A DNA stretch of 64,000 bases from Olsenella urininfantis. GTDB lineage: Bacteria > Actinomycetota > Coriobacteriia > Coriobacteriales > Atopobiaceae. The notes below the pieces were generated by a model. It did no database searches. It saw only the letters and a list, made by a program, of their open reading frames with translations, and was not told the DNA's origin. The stretch spans positions 31,788 through 95,787 of the forward strand of contig NZ_LT732540.1 in assembly GCF_900155635.1 (NCBI RefSeq), given 5' to 3'. A program made the translations under genes and the position numbers. This document shows positions 27,882 to 36,709 of this stretch, one piece after another; the stretch's first letter is position 1, and each line of letters starts with the position of its first letter.

Positions 27882-29168
27882 CTATTGAATCTGCCCGGTA
27901 TCTCTTTTCCCCGCGTTTCGGACGCTCGGAGCAAGCAGCATAGCCATCGCAAGCAGTACCATGGTCGCTCCAGAGCCGACGAACCATAACGGAGCTCCAA
28001 GCAGATCCGCAAAAACGGAGGGGGCTGCGAGGCCCATGGGCATGGCCCACGCCATGATGGTTCCGTAGAGGCCGAAAACGCGGCCTAGGTACTCAGGAGG
28101 TATCTGCTCCTGCATAAGGGCAGTCTGGGTTCCCGCGTACAACGGGGAGCATGCGCCCATAAGAAAGCTCACCGGCAGGAAAGCAGCGAACAATGACGGG
28201 CCGAGCGATCCGGATACGATTGCGGCAATGCCGAAGCCGGCAATCGCGGCGACCATGGTGAACGACCTATTGCGGAACCCTCCCGTGGCCGCCAAAATGC
28301 CGGACCCAGCCAGCATGCCTGCAGAAAAAAGGATTTCCACCAAAGCGGCATCCCCCGTGCTACCGCCAAAATGCCCCAAGGTCATTATTGGGAACAATGC
28401 CGCGAGCGGAGAGAACGCGAAAGCGAAGACGAACCCGCACCAAAGAAGGGCGAACAGCCCCCTGTACTCCCTAATCAGCTTGTAGCCGTCCGAAATCTCA
28501 GAGAAGAGCTCTCGAACCTTATTGGAAAAGGACAAGCTGCGGTCGGCTTCATCGAGGCCCCCTGCGTCTATCTGTGCGGCGAGGACGGCTAAAGAAGCGA
28601 AAAGCGCTCCCAGCACGTCGAGGACAATCATAGCGGTAATGCCCGCCACGGGATAAATCACTGCTGCAAGCGCGGCGCCAAGAATGTATCCGCCGGACTG
28701 AATCGCCTGAGTCACCCCCGATAGGCGAACGAGATGCTCTGGCGGGGCGAGATGGGGCGTGAGAGATTGGGAGGCTGGCGTGTAGAACGAAGTACCAACT
28801 GCACGGAGAAACAGGGCGATGAGAATTAGCCATGCAGGTAAGCTGCCGGCCAACGAGGCAATCGCCAAGGCGGCACCCACCGCGGCAATGAAGAGGTCGG
28901 CGCCGATGAGGACACGTTTCAAAGGCAGTCTGTCGACAACGGCGCCCGCAAGGATTCCGAACAAAGCAATCGGCAGAAAGCCTGCCAGCGATGCTAAGGA
29001 GAGGAGAGAAGACGACCCTGTCGTGAGGGCGAGATGCCAAATAAGACCCATTTGGAGAATCGAACTCGTCAATGTCGAAACGAGCTCCCCGCCCCATACG
29101 AAACAAAGCTTGAATTGCCATGAATGGCACAGCAGAACAGACCTGCCCCGAGAGGTTTCAAATATCAT
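27882..29168 (-). CDS. MFS efflux transporter, Mef(A)-like
   Basis: A ~428-aa major facilitator with twelve hydrophobic segments. The stretch STLTSSILQMGL, the loop GAVVDRLPLKRVLIGADL (motif A) and LFLRAVGTSFYTPA follow the macrolide-efflux Mef family. With the ABC-F gene 261 bp downstream it forms a mef-msr(D)-like pair, which in known cases act together against 14/15-membered macrolides. The ATG at 29168 is favoured; GGA sits 8 bases upstream, and the earlier in-frame ATG at 29219 falls inside the predicted attenuator. Other drugs could be the real substrate. Confidence 0.8.
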   Translation of the reverse strand: MIFETSRGRSVLLCHSWQFKLCFVWGGELVSTLTSSILQMGLIWHLALTTGSSSLLSLASLAGFLPIALFGILAGAVVDRLPLKRVLIGADLFIAAVGAALAIASLAGSLPAWLILIALFLRAVGTSFYTPASQSLTPHLAPPEHLVRLSGVTQAIQSGGYILGAALAAVIYPVAGITAMIVLDVLGALFASLAVLAAQIDAGGLDEADRSLSFSNKVRELFSEISDGYKLIREYRGLFALLWCGFVFAFAFSPLAALFPIMTLGHFGGSTGDAALVEILFSAGMLAGSGILAATGGFRNRSFTMVAAIAGFGIAAIVSGSLGPSLFAAFLPVSFLMGACSPLYAGTQTALMQEQIPPEYLGRVFGLYGTIMAWAMPMGLAAPSVFADLLGAPLWFVGSGATMVLLAMAMLLAPSVRNAGKRDTGQIQ

Positions 29169-29204
29169 GGTTATGTCCAATCGTGAAATGGCGTGCAGAA
29201 AAAC

Positions 29205-29342
29205 AGCGCGACGCCACAACAGCGCCGCTTTCTAGGCGCTCATCCACGTGCGGAAAAGACCAACCACGACACCCCTCCTTTGTTAATTCGGTCTGGCAAA
29301 CCATGTAATATTAACGAGGCTTGAGTTTGCCTGTCAAGAATC
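29205..29342 (-). promoter_or_regulatory. Promoter and leader-peptide attenuator of the mef/msr-like pair
   Basis: Reading the minus strand: TTGACA (29342-29337), an 18-base spacer and TAATAT form a good promoter. AAAGGAGG (29281-29274) then stands 6 bases before a GTG at 29267 that opens an 11-codon frame, MVGLFRTWMSA, ending with TAG at 29234-29232. Directly after it AGCGGCGCT (29229-29221) can pair with GCGTCGCGCT (29214-29205), with two bulges, followed by GTTTTT. This is the layout of translational or transcriptional attenuators that sense ribosome-stalling antibiotics upstream of mef and erm genes. The peptide itself is not a known arrest sequence. Confidence 0.55.
29232..29267 (-). CDS. 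Predicted 11-aa leader peptide
   Basis: GTG start with a perfect AAAGGAGG site 6 bases upstream, encoding MVGLFRTWMSA. It precedes a hairpin plus T-run and the Mef-like gene. Known Mef leader peptides carry an R/K-x-R/K arrest motif, which is absent here; a stalling role is inferred only from position. Confidence 0.4.
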   Translation of the reverse strand: MVGLFRTWMSA

Positions 29343-29984
29343 GAGCATCGGTAAGGGCAATCCTCTCTGGCCATTCGATTCCTTTTGTATCTTTGGTTGC
29401 ATAGGTGACCCGCCAGGGCTATTACGCGTGGAAGAGGCGCCTGCCGAGCTGGCCGATGAGGCGCTGAAGATGGCCCTGGTCAGGCGAAACGATCCCAAGG
29501 GATGCGTACATCATTCGGATAGTAAGAATGTTGCCAGCAGGTTTTGCGGCAACCGCAAAGGAGCCGTATCCTGCAGCTGGAATCACGTTGCAGCATCCTG
29601 ACCCGCATTCCGATTGGCGGACGGCCCGCTTCGGCATCCTGACCAGCACAGCGATCGAGCCTTGTCATTCCTTGGATATGCCGGTTGCTCGGGGCGGTCC
29701 CGACGGAGGCCCTCGCCTCCCCGGTCCGTGACCCAAGAAGGGCAAGCATGCTGATCTGCATGGCTGGTTCCTCCTTTATGTAGACGACCATGCAAAGAAG
29801 GGACAACCGAGGAGGCAGGTTACTGATGCGGGCTCCCGCACGCCCATGACTACCCGACGGGCTGTTTTTCATCTCCGATGCCCGCATTGCAGCATGAACG
29901 AATGTGCCTCGACATCTCTGCTGGCATGGTACGACTGGGATCGCACCTCGACGCATCCTTGCGCATACTGCCTTCCAAGTTTCG

Positions 29985-30173
29985 AAACCGGGAAGGAAAG
30001 TGTATGTGAGCGACGATATCGGCGCCGATTCGACGCTCGAGAGGGAGATTGCGCCGATTCTATCCATCGGGGATGCATTCCCGAAGATTCTCATCACTCG
30101 CACGAGGCATGAGCCCCATACCCGGGAGGGCGTGCTCGTGCTGAATTTCGCGAGGTGGCTGCTTGGCGGGTAG
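29985..30173 (+). pseudogene. C-terminal remnant of a AAA/DUF4143-type ATPase
   Basis: The frame ending at the TAG 30171-30173 reads KVYVSDDIGADSTLEREI, then LSIGDAFPKILITRT and GVLVLNFARWLL. This matches the end of the common archaeal/bacterial ATP-binding proteins with a DUF4143 domain (after which 'PK..' and a '...DFLL' type end). The N-terminal ~350 residues, with the P-loop, are missing. No start or ribosome site is visible. From 30174 to 30686 nothing else is recognisable. Confidence 0.6.
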
Positions 30174-30686
30174 GGTTCTGAACGTCGCATTGGGATATCG
30201 CGCGACAGGGCACGCAGGGCTGTTTGTGCCCGCACGGGAAACGCCGTCGCCATGCGGGCGGCCTGTCGTGTCCGATTAGCCTTTTGCTAAACAGGCTTAC
30301 GCCAACTCATGGGCAAGCCACCTGAGACTATTCACTTTGCTTATCGTTGACAAAGACCTGTGGCCTGCGGTTTTGTGAACGGCTCGTAAGCCACCCGCGT
30401 CGACTCACTTACTGTTGAAGCTGGTGGTTTGCAGGCTCAAAGGCGGTTGAGTTTCAAAACGGGCGTTTTTCGGCGATATCGAGCCTCCAAAGGCGGCTCT
30501 CCGTGCCCCTTGGGACAAAAATAAAAACTCAATACTCTGAGTTTGAAAATGGTTTTTGAAGTTGTCCCAGCTTTTGTCCCCGAAGCCGATGAAACGCGAC
30601 GTCGCGTCATTCAGCGGCACTCACTTCGAGATGCCGCCGAAAACTGGGTGCAACTGGAGTGACGAGACGGCAAAACTATAACCACC

Positions 30687-30699
30687 GAGTGGGAGTAGG
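30687..30699 (+). other. att site 2
   Basis: GAGTGGGAGTAGG is identical to the guaA end; the preceding bases ACTATAACCACC would encode T-I-T-T before E-W-E-stop. A terminator hairpin (AGCCTCCGT with ACGGAGGCT, 30813-30842, then TTTT) follows 126 bp downstream, as at att site 1. Confidence 0.8.
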
Positions 30700-30853
30700 C
30701 TGACAGGGTTCTGACCTGCATCTTTGAGTGCCGCACTGTGCTGCTGAGTTTCGTTTCGTACGAGAGCCACGGCAAAGCCGCCAGCGACATTGGTGAGTAA
30801 AACCGATTATCGAGCCTCCGTTTCCATGTTGGGACGGAGGCTTTTTCTTTGCC

Positions 30854-31228
30854 TTTTTACTCCCTTTCACCTGCGATTTCGCCATTTACTCCCCGTATTT
30901 CAAGACGGCAAGGCACGGGGCGGTATTCGGAGGAATGGGAGTAAGGATTCATCCCGAGTGAGTAGACGCGCGCTTTTTGTCCCCGAGGGCAAAACGGGAC
31001 CGTCTCGTGGCCTGTGAAACTCAAATCGAACTCAATGGGCGTTTTTGCGGTCTCCGTACGGCGTTACCCCAGGTGGCTAATGGGGAGTAAAGAATCTTTC
31101 CGTCTCAATGAAAACGGGAGTAATCAGGGGAAATGCCGCGGCGTACTACCGCGTGCCGCCGTGTAAGCCACTGCGTCATTTACTCCCCGGGTGCGTCGAA
31201 AATGCCTTTGCATGCAATGGGGAGTAAA
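30854..31228. repeat. Cluster of seven GGGAGTAA / TTACTCCC motifs
   Basis: The motif occurs at 30854-30864, 30885-30894, 30938-30945, 31082-31091, 31116-31123, 31179-31188 and 31219-31228, in both orientations (related copy at 26103-26112). The region has no gene. Spaced short repeats next to an attachment core are what arm-type binding sites of tyrosine recombinases or excisionases look like; that role is inferred. Confidence 0.65.
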
Positions 31229-31365
31229 AACTCAGCATACGCAGGTGCGAGCGGAGCTCACCGCCTAGCCTGGCGTCCTGATTCGGTTGCGATAATCACC
31301 AAAAATGGAGGGTGTTCCAGTGAATGCCCTCCAGTTTTATTTGGGGAATCGGGTAAAATAATTTC

Positions 31366-31634
31366 TTGTTTTTTAGAGCGCACTATGATATACTGTTATT
31401 ATCCTGATTTGAGGAGTCTACCAAATATGCGGCAAGGTATTCTTAAATAAAATTTGATAATGGGCGCAAAAATGCTTGCCCCTTGCAGGGGCTTGGTTTT
31501 TGTACCCAATTTAAGAATACTTTTGCCTTTTAAGCAAATATCGTGACGGACAGCGGCTCATGTAAGCCGTCATACTTCTGTGTGTCCGAAGTCATGATCC
31601 CCAGCGGTAAAAGTATTAGCCGCTGGGGATTTTT
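31366..31634 (+). promoter_or_regulatory. tet gene promoter and attenuator with leader peptide
   Basis: TTGTTT (31366-31371), a 17-base spacer and TATACT (31389-31394) form the promoter. A ribosome site GAGGAG precedes an ATG at 31427 encoding MRQGILK and a stop at 31448-31450. Within it GTATTCTTAAAT (31437-31448) is complementary to ATTTAAGAATAC (31509-31520). Further on ATCCCCAGCGG (31597-31607) pairs perfectly with CCGCTGGGGAT (31620-31630) followed by TTTT, a terminator just before the gene. This is the attenuation layout known from tet(M)/tet(W)-type genes, where slowed leader translation lets polymerase read through. Confidence 0.85.
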
Positions 31635-31666
31635 GCGCCCATTTGGGCCTTGTATGGAGGATAGAC

Positions 31667-33586
31667 ATGAATATAATCAATATCGGGATTCTTGCCCATG
31701 TAGACGCCGGCAAGACGACACTGACTGAAAGCCTGCTGTATGCCAGCGGAGCCATTTCAGAACCGGGGAGCGTCGAAAAAGGGACAACGAGGACGGACAC
31801 CATGCTGTTGGAGCGGCAGCGTGGGATTACCATTCAAGCGGCAGTCACTTCCTTCCTGTGGCGCAGATGTAAAGTCAACATAGTGGATACGCCCGGCCAC
31901 ATGGATTTTTTGGCGGAGGTGTACCGCTCTTTGGCCGTTTTAGATGGGGCTATCTTGGTGATCTCCGCTAAAGATGGTGTGCAGGCCCAGACCCGTATTC
32001 TGTTCTATGCCCTGCGGAAAATGGACATTCCCACCGTTATCTTTATCAATAAGATCGACCAGGCTGGCGTTGATTTGCAGGGTGTGTATCAGTCTGTTCG
32101 GGATAAGCTCTCCGCCGATATTATCATCAAGCAGACGGTGTCGCTGTCCCCGGAAATAGTCCTGGATGAAAATACCGACATAGAAGCATGGGATGCGGTC
32201 ATCGAAAATAACGATGAATTATTGGAAAAATATATCGCAGGAGAACCAATCAGCCGGGAAGAACTTGCGCAGGAGGAACAGCGGCGGGTTCAAGACGCCT
32301 CCCTGTTCCCGGTCTATCACGGCAGCGCCAAAAAGGGCCTTGGCATTCAACCGTTGATGGATGCGGTGACAGGGCTGTTCCAACCGATTGGGGAACAGGG
32401 GAGCGCCGCCCTATGCGGCAACGTTTTCAAGGTGGAGTATACAGATTGTGACCAGCGGCTTATCTATCTGCGGCTATACAGCGGAACGCTGCGCCTGCGG
32501 GATACGGTGGCCCTGGCCGGGAGAGAAAAGCTGAAAATCACAGAGATGCGTATTCCATCCAAAGGGGAGATTGTTCGGACAGACACCGCCCACAAGGGCG
32601 AAATTGTCATCCTTCCCAGCGACAGCGTGGGATTAAACGACGTATTAGGGGACAACACCCGGCTTCCTCGTGAAAGGTGGTGCGATGCCCCCCTCCCCAT
32701 GCTGCGGACGGCGATCACGCCGAAAACGGCAGCGCAAAGAGAACGGCTGCTGGACGCTCTTACGCAAATTGCGGATACTGACCCGCTTTTGCGCTACGAG
32801 GTGGATTCCATCACCCATGAGATCATTCTTTCTTTTTTGGGCCGGGTGCAGTTGGAGGTTGTTTCCGCTTTGCTGGCAGAAAAGTACAAGATTGAAACAG
32901 CGGTGAAGGAACCCACCGTCATTTATATGGAGCGGCCGCTCAAAGCAGCCAGCCACACTATCCATATTGAGGTGCCGCCCAACCCGTTTTGGGCATCCAT
33001 CGGACTGTCTGTTACGCCGCTCCCGCTTGGCTCCGGTGTACAATACGAGAGCCGGGTTTCCCTGGGATACTTGAACCAGAGTTTTCAAAACGCTGTCATG
33101 GATGGTATCCGTTACGGGCTGGAACAAGGCTTGTGCGGCTGGAACGTAACGGACTGTAAGATTTGCTTTGAATACGGGCTTTATTATAGCCCGGTCAGCA
33201 CGCCGGCGGATTTTCGCTCATTGGCCCCGATTGTATTGGAACAGGCATTGAAGAAATCAGGAACGCAGTTGCTGGAACCTTATCTCTCGTTCACCCTCTA
33301 TGCGCCCCAGGAATACCTTTCCAGGGCTTATCACGATGCGCCAAAATACTGTGCCGCTATCGAAACGGCCCAGGTAAAAAAGGATGAAGTTGTCTTTACT
33401 GGCGAGATTCCCGCCCGCTATATACAGGCATACCGTACTGATCTGGCCTTTTACACCAACGGGCGGAGCGTATGTCTTACAGAACTGAAAGGGTATCAGG
33501 CCGCTGTCGGCGAGCCGGTCATCCAGCCCCGCCGTCCAAACAGCCGCCTGGACAAGGTGCGCCATATGTTCAGTAAGATTGCTTGA
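31667..33586 (+). CDS. tet(W): Tetracycline ribosomal protection protein, Tet(W) type
   Basis: A 639-aa EF-G-like GTPase. [21 protein letters not shown] holds G1, [10 protein letters not shown]3 and NKIDQAG G4; domains III-V follow and the protein ends [15 protein letters not shown]. It removes tetracycline from the ribosomal A site. From memory the sequence follows Tet(W) throughout but with scattered differences (for example [10 protein letters not shown] where Tet(W) has SFQWHRCKVN), so it is a divergent tet(W) or mosaic. The ATG at 31667 has ATGGAGG 7 bases upstream. Length equals the family norm and no frameshift is seen, so it should be functional. Confidence 0.92.
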   Translation: MNIINIGILAHVDAGKTTLTESLLYASGAISEPGSVEKGTTRTDTMLLERQRGITIQAAVTSFLWRRCKVNIVDTPGHMDFLAEVYRSLAVLDGAILVISAKDGVQAQTRILFYALRKMDIPTVIFINKIDQAGVDLQGVYQSVRDKLSADIIIKQTVSLSPEIVLDENTDIEAWDAVIENNDELLEKYIAGEPISREELAQEEQRRVQDASLFPVYHGSAKKGLGIQPLMDAVTGLFQPIGEQGSAALCGNVFKVEYTDCDQRLIYLRLYSGTLRLRDTVALAGREKLKITEMRIPSKGEIVRTDTAHKGEIVILPSDSVGLNDVLGDNTRLPRERWCDAPLPMLRTAITPKTAAQRERLLDALTQIADTDPLLRYEVDSITHEIILSFLGRVQLEVVSALLAEKYKIETAVKEPTVIYMERPLKAASHTIHIEVPPNPFWASIGLSVTPLPLGSGVQYESRVSLGYLNQSFQNAVMDGIRYGLEQGLCGWNVTDCKICFEYGLYYSPVSTPADFRSLAPIVLEQALKKSGTQLLEPYLSFTLYAPQEYLSRAYHDAPKYCAAIETAQVKKDEVVFTGEIPARYIQAYRTDLAFYTNGRSVCLTELKGYQAAVGEPVIQPRRPNSRLDKVRHMFSKIA

Positions 33587-33607
33587 TACACCACAGCAAA
33601 GAAGGTT

Positions 33608-33639
33608 ACAGAATTATGTAGAGCTCCACATAATTCTGT
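33608..33639 (+). terminator. Terminator after the tet gene
   Basis: ACAGAATTATGT pairs with ACATAATTCTGT around AGAGCTCC, 22 bases after the tet stop, and is followed by TGCATTTT. Confidence 0.75.
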
Positions 33640-33700
33640 TGCATTTTCCAGCCTCTTGTGATACTATTTTGATACTAAGAAAATTGACAGCCGAAAATAG

Positions 33701-33738
33701 CAGGTAAAATATTAGCAAATTTGCGAATATTTTACCTG
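33701..33738. repeat. 38-bp palindrome next to att site 3
   Basis: CAGGTAAAATATT and AATATTTTACCTG are exact 13-base arms, and the centre contains the palindrome GCAAATTTGC. It lies 42 bp left of att site 3, at the right end of cassette E2. It could be a protein-binding site or a terminator without a T-run. Confidence 0.7.
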
Positions 33739-33779
33739 TAAATTCAAGAGAAATACTTCCTCATATACTTGAATTTGTC

Positions 33780-33792
33780 GAGTGGGAATAAT
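33780..33792 (+). other. att site 3
   Basis: GAGTGGGAATAAT keeps the core GAGTGGG but diverges after it; preceding bases would encode V before E-W-E. A hairpin with AGCCC and GGGCT (33907-33936) follows 127 bp later, matching the other copies. It is the left end of E3. Confidence 0.7.
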
Positions 33793-34266
33793 CCGAGGTC
33801 AGAATTCTAAAGCCGCCTGCAACCATTCACTGCAACGCATGGCGACGCACTGCGTTTCAACGGTTGCCACGCCCCTTGCTACAAACGGGAATAGCAATCC
33901 CGAATCAGCCCCCGAAACCACTTGGAATCGAGGGCTGTTTGCGCTGGTGGATGACCGGTTTTGATTCGTGGTTACTCTATAAAGTGAGGGGCATTGGCCC
34001 GATTTGGCGCTACCTGGAGGTTTCCGTTCACCACGGAGGTCCGCCAAGCCGCCCGCAACAACTCCCGAGCGCGAAAACGCGAACATCCGCCTGATTCGAA
34101 TCAAACCCGAATCACGGTGCTCCCAGAAGGCCCGAAATCGCAAAACCGCAGGTAAAGCTGGGGGAATAACAAACCGAGAATTCACGTTGAAATACGCCGG
34201 AACGAACCCTGCGAGGACGTGAAAAAGCGGCCTGGAAGCCGCTTTTCTGATTCGCAATTATTCCCC
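33784..34266. repeat. Left-end motif cluster of E3 (GGGAATAA, GATTCG)
   Basis: GGGAATAA-type sites lie at 33784, 33887, 34161 and, inverted, 34258-34266. GATTCG/CGAATC sites lie at 33901, 33963, 34092-34103 (a TGATTCGAATCA palindrome), 34108 and 34249. The same motifs recur only at the far end of E3 near 54.6 kb. No gene is seen between 33587 and 34277. Confidence 0.6.
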
Positions 34267-34277
34267 GAGTGGTTTGG

Positions 34278-34736
34278 TCAGACGCCGAATTCGGCCTTCC
34301 ACGACTCGTATTCCGCCGGGGTGATTTCGCCCGATTTTTCCGAATCAAGAACGTCCTTCCACGCCTTGATCGCGGCGGCAAGTTTTGGCGACTTCTCCGC
34401 TTCGGCGTCGAAGCCCAGCACCATCGTCCCGTCGACCTCCATCGGAACGAGCCCGAGCTCCTCATTGAGCCTGAACAACAACTCCAGAGCCTGCCTGCTC
34501 GATTCCAAGGGCACTTCCCTCAGCGCCTCGGGCGAGATTGCCAGAGCGGAGGCGATGGCCTGAATCTGGGGCTCTCCGGGCGTCCTGTTGCACAGCTCGT
34601 AGTTGCGGATGGCGGAGTCGGTCTGCCCGCACGCGGCTGCGAGCTGCCTCTGCGTCATCCTGCGCATCTTCCTGTACTTCTTTATGAGCTCCCCGGTCTT
34701 CAACTTGCCCTCCACGTCTGCCTCGGCACGAACCAT
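34278..34736 (-). CDS. XRE-family HTH repressor of the element
   Basis: A 152-aa protein. Residues ~15-75 form a Cro/CI-type helix-turn-helix (IKKYRKMRRMTQRQLAAACGQTDSAIRNYE is the region, split here by its turn at CGQTD). The C-terminal half is acidic and helical. It is divergent from the excisionase-integrase pair, the standard place for the repressor that keeps an integrated element silent. Repeated GAACGGT/ACCGTTC sites fill the gap between them and are its likely operators. Confidence 0.75.
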   Translation of the reverse strand: MVRAEADVEGKLKTGELIKKYRKMRRMTQRQLAAACGQTDSAIRNYELCNRTPGEPQIQAIASALAISPEALREVPLESSRQALELLFRLNEELGLVPMEVDGTMVLGFDAEAEKSPKLAAAIKAWKDVLDSEKSGEITPAEYESWKAEFGV

Positions 34737-34768
34737 CTTGGACCGCGTGGAAACTATAGCACGAAATT

Positions 34769-34838
34769 GAACGGTATGTATTGACCGTTCGGAAGTGAAC
34801 GATTACCATGCAATTGCAAAACCGTTCAATAACGAACG
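34769..34838. promoter_or_regulatory. Operators and xis-int promoter
   Basis: GAACGGT (34769-34775) and ACCGTTC (34784-34790) form an inverted repeat; another ACCGTTC (34821) with GAACG (34834) lies next to the excisionase start. TTGACC (34781) and TACCAT (34804) 17 bases apart would make the rightward promoter, overlapping the first operator, so repressor binding would block excisionase and integrase expression. Confidence 0.6.
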
Positions 34839-34850
34839 CTAGGAGGAAAC

Positions 34851-35057
34851 ATGGCAAAGCAGGAACCGCGCCTTCTCGGGGCGGCCGAGGTCGCCGACAG
34901 GCTCGGCGTCTGCCGCACGAAGGCGTACGGGATCATCCGTGAGCTCAACGACGAGATGGCCGCGCGCGGTTGCAGGGTGATTTCCGGCCGCGTGAGCAAC
35001 GAGATCTTCGAGGAGACGTTCTTCAGGCGTAAGGGAGGGTCGAGACATGACCGTTAA
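34851..35057 (+). CDS. Excisionase-like HTH protein
   Basis: A 68-aa basic protein with a winged-helix/MerR-type HTH: LGAAEVADRLGVCRTKAYGIIREL, typical of small excisionases and AlpA-like regulators. AGGAGG lies 8 bases before the ATG. It overlaps the integrase start by 11 bases, so both are made together. Likely job: directing the integrase toward excision. Confidence 0.8.
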   Translation: MAKQEPRLLGAAEVADRLGVCRTKAYGIIRELNDEMAARGCRVISGRVSNEIFEETFFRRKGGSRHDR

Positions 35058-36120
35058 GCAGTCCAGGAACGGCACCTGGTTCACGCAGTTCCGGTGCAAG
35101 GACAAGTTCGGCGAGGAAGTGCACAAGTGCAAGCGCGGTTTCGGCACTGCGGAGGAAGCCCAGGCCTGGGAGGACGACTTCATCGCCTCCGCCGGGTGCA
35201 CGATGGCGATGACGTTCGAGGAGTTCTACGAAGTGTACGAGGCCGACGTTCGGCCGCGCCTGCGCGAGCACACATGGCGCAACAAGGACTACCTGGTCAG
35301 GTCGAAGATCATGCCCTTCTTCAGGAACTACCGCATGAGCGAGATCCAGGGCATCGACATCATCCGCTGGCAAAACGACCTCATGAAGGGCAGCAACAAC
35401 AACGGGCAGGGATACGCGCCCACGTACCTGCGCACCGTGAACAACCAGCTCTCCGCCATCCTCAACCACGCCGCACGATATTACGGGCTCCATCCCAACC
35501 CCGCGGTGCACACCATGAAGATGGGCGGCAAGGAAACGTCCGAAATGCAGTTCTGGACCAAGGAGGAGTACCTGGAGTTCGCCGACGAGATGATGGAGAA
35601 GCCGCGCGAGTTCCTGATGTTCGAGATCCTCTACTGGACCGGGATCCGCGAGGGAGAGATGCTCGCGCTCATGCCATCGGCCTTCAACCTGCAGCGCGGG
35701 ACCATGCTCATCGACAAGTCCTACCAGCGCTTCGACGGCCGGGACGTATTCACGGACCCGAAGACGCCCAAGTCGATCCGCACCATCAAGCTCTCGAGGT
35801 TCCTGGTCGAGGAGGTCGCCGACTACCTCGAGCGCCACCCTGATATCGGGCCCGGCGACCGCATGTTCCCGGTCACCAAGTACCAGATATCGCGCGCGAT
35901 GAAGAACGGCTGCAAGAAGAGCGGGGTCAAGAGGATCCGCGTGCACGACCTGCGCCACAGCCACGTGAGCCTGCTCATCGACAAGGGCTTCACCGCCCTC
36001 GCTATCGCCGAGCGCATGGGTCACGAGGCGACCGACATCACGTTCCGCTACGCCCACCTGTTCCCCACGGTGCAGGATGACATGGCGAACGCGCTCGACG
36101 ACGAGAGAGGAGGGTTCTAG
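35047..36120 (+). CDS. int: Tyrosine recombinase (integrase)
   Basis: A 357-aa phage-type integrase: an N-terminal arm-binding domain (KQSRNGTWFTQFRCKDKFG), a SAM-like core-binding domain (TFEEFYEVYEADV), and the catalytic domain with Arg in GIREGEMLAL, HDLRHSH (His-x-x-Arg), MGHEATDITF and the nucleophile Tyr in FRYAHLFP. It should cut and rejoin the guaA-end att sequences. It lies 1.2 kb inside att site 3 and is the only recombinase in the whole array, so it may serve the neighbouring cassettes too. Confidence 0.92.
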   Translation: MTVKQSRNGTWFTQFRCKDKFGEEVHKCKRGFGTAEEAQAWEDDFIASAGCTMAMTFEEFYEVYEADVRPRLREHTWRNKDYLVRSKIMPFFRNYRMSEIQGIDIIRWQNDLMKGSNNNGQGYAPTYLRTVNNQLSAILNHAARYYGLHPNPAVHTMKMGGKETSEMQFWTKEEYLEFADEMMEKPREFLMFEILYWTGIREGEMLALMPSAFNLQRGTMLIDKSYQRFDGRDVFTDPKTPKSIRTIKLSRFLVEEVADYLERHPDIGPGDRMFPVTKYQISRAMKNGCKKSGVKRIRVHDLRHSHVSLLIDKGFTALAIAERMGHEATDITFRYAHLFPTVQDDMANALDDERGGF

Positions 36121-36489
36121 GTGCCCTGCCCCAACTACCGCAGGAAGCGGACCATCTCAAAGGCGTTCCGCGTGAGCCGCGAGGAGAGCGAGCGAATAGA
36201 GCTCCTGGCGAGGGCCGCCGGCGTCACACAGCAGGAGTACATCATGGCCAAGATCGAGGACAGGGAGTTCACCGTGGTGCCCGACATCCGCACCTACAAG
36301 ATGCTCCGCGAATCAATGCGCCAGGTCTACCAGGAGCTCTGCCGTCTGCGCGACTGCTCGGCCATGGACAAGCGCCTCATCGCGAAGATAGAGCTGCTGA
36401 GCGACCTTTTCGTCGGCATCGCCGGTGACGTGGAACGCGGCGAGCTGGAGAAGGAAGACAGCCTGATCGCGGATATGCAACGAGGGTAA
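36121..36489 (+). CDS. MobC-like relaxosome/ribbon-helix-helix protein
   Basis: A 122-aa protein starting with GTG immediately after the integrase stop. RTISKAFRVSREESERIELLARAAGVTQQEYI resembles, in its short blocks KAFRVS and AAGVTQQEYI, the N-terminus of plasmid mobilisation MobC proteins; the rest is helical. In mobilisable elements MobC helps the relaxase open DNA at oriT. No relaxase gene is found nearby, so it is either a leftover or works with a helper element's relaxase. Confidence 0.55.
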   Translation: MPCPNYRRKRTISKAFRVSREESERIELLARAAGVTQQEYIMAKIEDREFTVVPDIRTYKMLRESMRQVYQELCRLRDCSAMDKRLIAKIELLSDLFVGIAGDVERGELEKEDSLIADMQRG

Positions 36490-36709
36490 ACATTGAGAGG
36501 CCAATACAACCCGCGATGTCGCATCAGTGAGCAATGGTCTTGACCTCGTCGGAGTCGCCCCCGTGTTGGGTAGCTCGATACTGCCGGATGCCCCGTCTCA
36601 AGGTGAGTAGAGACGAACAATGCCCACACCTTTATCGGTACAGGCATTGTCGACATGCGTCACAAAGTGGCGGGCACGCGCCCTGCATGTGATTTGAATC
36701 GCAGGGTGG

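Larger units (their letters stand above)
25934..30699. mobile_element. Cassette E1: macrolide-efflux-type gene pair, no recombinase
   Basis: This segment lies between att copies 1 and 2 (4753 bp from core to core). It carries a Msr(D)-like ABC-F gene and a Mef-like MFS gene on the minus strand, plus the C-terminal scrap of an ATPase gene. No integrase, relaxase or replication gene is visible. Base composition is clearly less GC-rich than the core genome. The ~175 bp after the left att are ~85% alike to those after att 2 by eye, including the terminator. Confidence 0.7.
30687..33792. mobile_element. Cassette E2: tet(W)-type tetracycline-resistance cassette
   Basis: This segment is bounded by att copies 2 and 3 (3093 bp). 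It holds one tet(W)-type gene with its leader, and a ~375-bp block of repeated GGGAGTAA sites at the left. No recombinase gene is visible. Base composition is much lower in GC than the core genome. Confidence 0.65.

Noticed and set aside
27608..28050. Minus-strand frames between the ABC-F and MFS genes
   Set aside because: They overlap the end of the MFS gene in another frame, have no ribosome site and no family resemblance.
30854..31228. CRISPR array suggested by repeated GGGAGTAA motifs
   Set aside because: Repeats are only 8-10 bases, in both orientations and unevenly spaced; no cas genes are present.
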